Assembly (NCBI GenBank): GCA_040255445.1
Contig: JBDZUZ010000104.1
Coordinates: 1 to 13,237 of the forward strand
From: JBDZUZ01 sp040255445
GTDB taxonomy: Bacteria; Planctomycetota; Phycisphaerae; Phycisphaerales; UBA1924
Direction of reading: 5' to 3'
DNA length: 13,237 bases
Shown here: piece by piece, positions 12,191-13,237 of the stretch
Layout of the letters: every line of letters starts with the position of its first letter
How positions within the stretch are numbered: the first letter of the stretch is position 1
Notes under the pieces: model-generated
The model's database searches: none
Seen by the model: the letters and a program-made list of their open reading frames with translations, nothing else
Told to the model about the DNA's origin: nothing
Position numbers and translations under genes: made by a program

Positions 12191-12616
12191 TCACTTCGCC
12201 TGGGCATCAACGCCCATCGAAGCGCCACTGACGGGCTTGTAGGAGCCATCCTTCACCTTCGCATCGCCGCCGGGGAGGACGCGGGCGTAGACCTTGACGG
12301 GCCGGTCGGAGGGGATGTTGGTGAGGATGTTCTGGGTGACGATCATCTGCGCGTAGCTGAAGCGCGGGTCGGGCTCGGTGAGCGAGACGAAGACGCGGCT
12401 GTGGCCCTTGGCCTCGAGGATGCGGTCGCGGGAGACCTGCCAGCCCGGCGAGGGCGCTTCGACGCTGACGACATGCGAGCCGGAGGACTCGGTGAGCGTG
12501 ATGGGCGGGCCGTCGTAGGCGGCGGTGTCGGCGATGGTCGGTGCAGTGCCGGAGCTTGAGCAGCCGATCAACACGGTGGTGGTGAGAAGGGCCGCGGCGG
12601 CGGATCGCATCATCAT
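12191..12616 (-). CDS. Predicted lipoprotein of unknown function
   Basis: 141 residues. The N-terminus MMMRSAAAALLTTTVLIGC19 is a lipoprotein signal peptide: basic Arg4, a hydrophobic stretch and the lipobox L-I-G-C19, the cysteine to be lipidated. The following Ser/Gly/Thr linker leads into a small domain with beta-strand character ('SHVVSVEAPSPGWQVSRDRILEAKGHSRVFVSLTEPDP', 'YAQMIVTQNILTNIPSDRPVKVYARVLPGG') that I do not recognise; it is probably located in the periplasm. Three ATGs stand in a row (12616, 12613, 12610); GAGGAG at 12628-12623 favours the first. It is divergent from the SpoIID-type gene and lies upstream of dprA on the same strand. Confidence 0.8.
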   Translation of the reverse strand: MMMRSAAAALLTTTVLIGCSSSGTAPTIADTAAYDGPPITLTESSGSHVVSVEAPSPGWQVSRDRILEAKGHSRVFVSLTEPDPRFSYAQMIVTQNILTNIPSDRPVKVYARVLPGGDAKVKDGSYKPVSGASMGVDAQAK

Positions 12617-12701
12617 CGGTATCTCCTCGGTGGCGCCGGGCGGCCTACAACCCGTTGCGGCCGGGTGCCCGGGACCGATTGGAGCATATCGGCCGCGACG
12701 C

Positions 12702-12720
12702 GGGACGCACGATGCGTCCC
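12702..12720. promoter_or_regulatory. Perfect hairpin/dyad between divergent genes
   Basis: GGGACGCA and TGCGTCCC (8 bp) flank a 3-nt loop and are followed on plus by TTT. It lies in the 167-nt gap between two divergent lipoprotein genes, so it could be an operator or a leader hairpin of the plus gene. As a terminator it would have no plus-strand gene to end in this window. Confidence 0.35.
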
Positions 12721-12783
12721 TTTGGTGAATCGAAACTCAGGCGGGCGCGAGTCAGCGCCGGCCGCGATCGGACAAGGATGTCC

Positions 12784-13237
12784 ATGCTCGACGCGACTTC
12801 TTGTGTTCACTGGCTGTTCCGCATGGGTTCCGTGGCGGTCGCCGCTCTGGGCGTGCTGTGGGGCCTTGCGGGCTGCGAGACGATCGAGCAGATCTCTCAG
12901 GAGATCCGCCAGCCGCGGCCGCTCACATCCGAGCCGGTGACGCTGGCGGGCGAACCGGACATCCGCGTGCGGATTCACCGCAATGTGTCGTCGGTCACGC
13001 TCGATGGGCCGCAGCGGTTGATCGTGCGGGCGGCGGGGGCTTCGCGGGCCGAGGTCGCCAGCGGGCCGTTTACGGTGACTTCCAGCTCGAGCGGTATCGT
13101 GCTCAAGGATCCGGCGGGGAGGACCAAGACCTTCGCGTACGGCGCGGATCTGGAGATCTTGGCCGCGGGCCCATCGGGCACGCCGTCGGTGGATGTCGAT
13201 CGGTTCGTGCAGATCAACAAGGTGCGGTATCCGGGAT
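12784..13237 (+). CDS. SpoIID/LytB-domain lipoprotein, 3' end cut off
   Basis: The frame from ATG 12784 stays open to the window edge (151 residues seen). It begins with a signal peptide ending in the lipobox G-L-A-G-C31. AAGGA at 12774-12778 lies 5 nt upstream and supports this start; a second ATG at 12823 would leave a signal without basic residues. After a short linker, 'GEPDIRVRIHRNVSSVTLDGPQRLIVRAAG' followed by alternating strands and 'VQINKVRYPG' matches the N-terminal part of SpoIID/LytB (amidase-enhancer type) proteins, which act on peptidoglycan or stimulate cell-wall amidases. The catalytic part lies beyond the window, so lytic transglycosylase activity cannot be judged. Lipid anchoring would place it on the periplasmic side of a membrane. 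Confidence 0.8.
   Translation, partial: MLDATSCVHWLFRMGSVAVAALGVLWGLAGCETIEQISQEIRQPRPLTSEPVTLAGEPDIRVRIHRNVSSVTLDGPQRLIVRAAGASRAEVASGPFTVTSSSSGIVLKDPAGRTKTFAYGADLEILAAGPSGTPSVDVDRFVQINKVRYPG

Noticed and set aside
11148..12242. 364-codon plus-strand frame opposite dprA
   Set aside because: Gly/Asp/Arg-rich shadow of a certain dprA gene.

Overview
The window is GC-rich (roughly two thirds G+C by eye), densely coded bacterial DNA. The mix of genes suggests a planctomycete, possibly of the Phycisphaerae lineage: a SpoIID/LytB-type lipoprotein, Pro/Ala-rich membrane-anchored HEAT proteins, a LexA with a standard cleavage site, and a tmRNA with an unusual tag. This is inference from style and gene content; no rRNA or other decisive marker is present.

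Layout. (1) 1-2.9 kb, plus strand: the end of a LEA14-like (WHy domain) protein, a class II Fic protein with its own inhibitory motif and a C-terminal winged helix, and an AAA+ ATPase of the DUF4143 type. The ATPase is preceded by a near-perfect AT-rich palindrome that overlaps a candidate leaderless promoter. (2) 2.9-7.4 kb: an accessory-looking block with a SUKH (SMI1/KNR4)-like protein and a small HEAT-like protein on plus. Two tandem paralogues on minus each combine an N-terminal membrane segment, HEAT repeats and a DUF4375/DMP19-like domain. Four copies of a ~50-nt palindromic repeat sit in the gaps; three of them begin 3 or 7 nt after a stop codon. (3) 7.4-7.8 kb, minus: the one-piece tmRNA gene ssrA, with a strong terminator and a readable tag, AERPFALAA. 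(4) 7.9-9.1 kb, plus: ispD (non-mevalonate isoprenoid pathway) followed with no spacing by a three-helix membrane protein. (5) 9.1-12.6 kb, minus: a lipoprotein gene, dprA, an unrecognised protein with its own candidate promoter, and lexA with a clear terminator. The unrecognised frame runs about 200 nt into lexA. (6) 12.8 kb to the end, plus: the start of a SpoIID/LytB-domain lipoprotein that runs off the window.

Housekeeping functions (ssrA, ispD, lexA, dprA) alternate with accessory genes. The most unusual parts are the repeat family around the HEAT/DUF4375 genes, the tandem membrane-HEAT-DUF4375 paralogues, the operator-like palindrome of the ATPase gene, and the open frame overlapping lexA. 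I see no CRISPR array, intact transposase, tRNA or rRNA gene.
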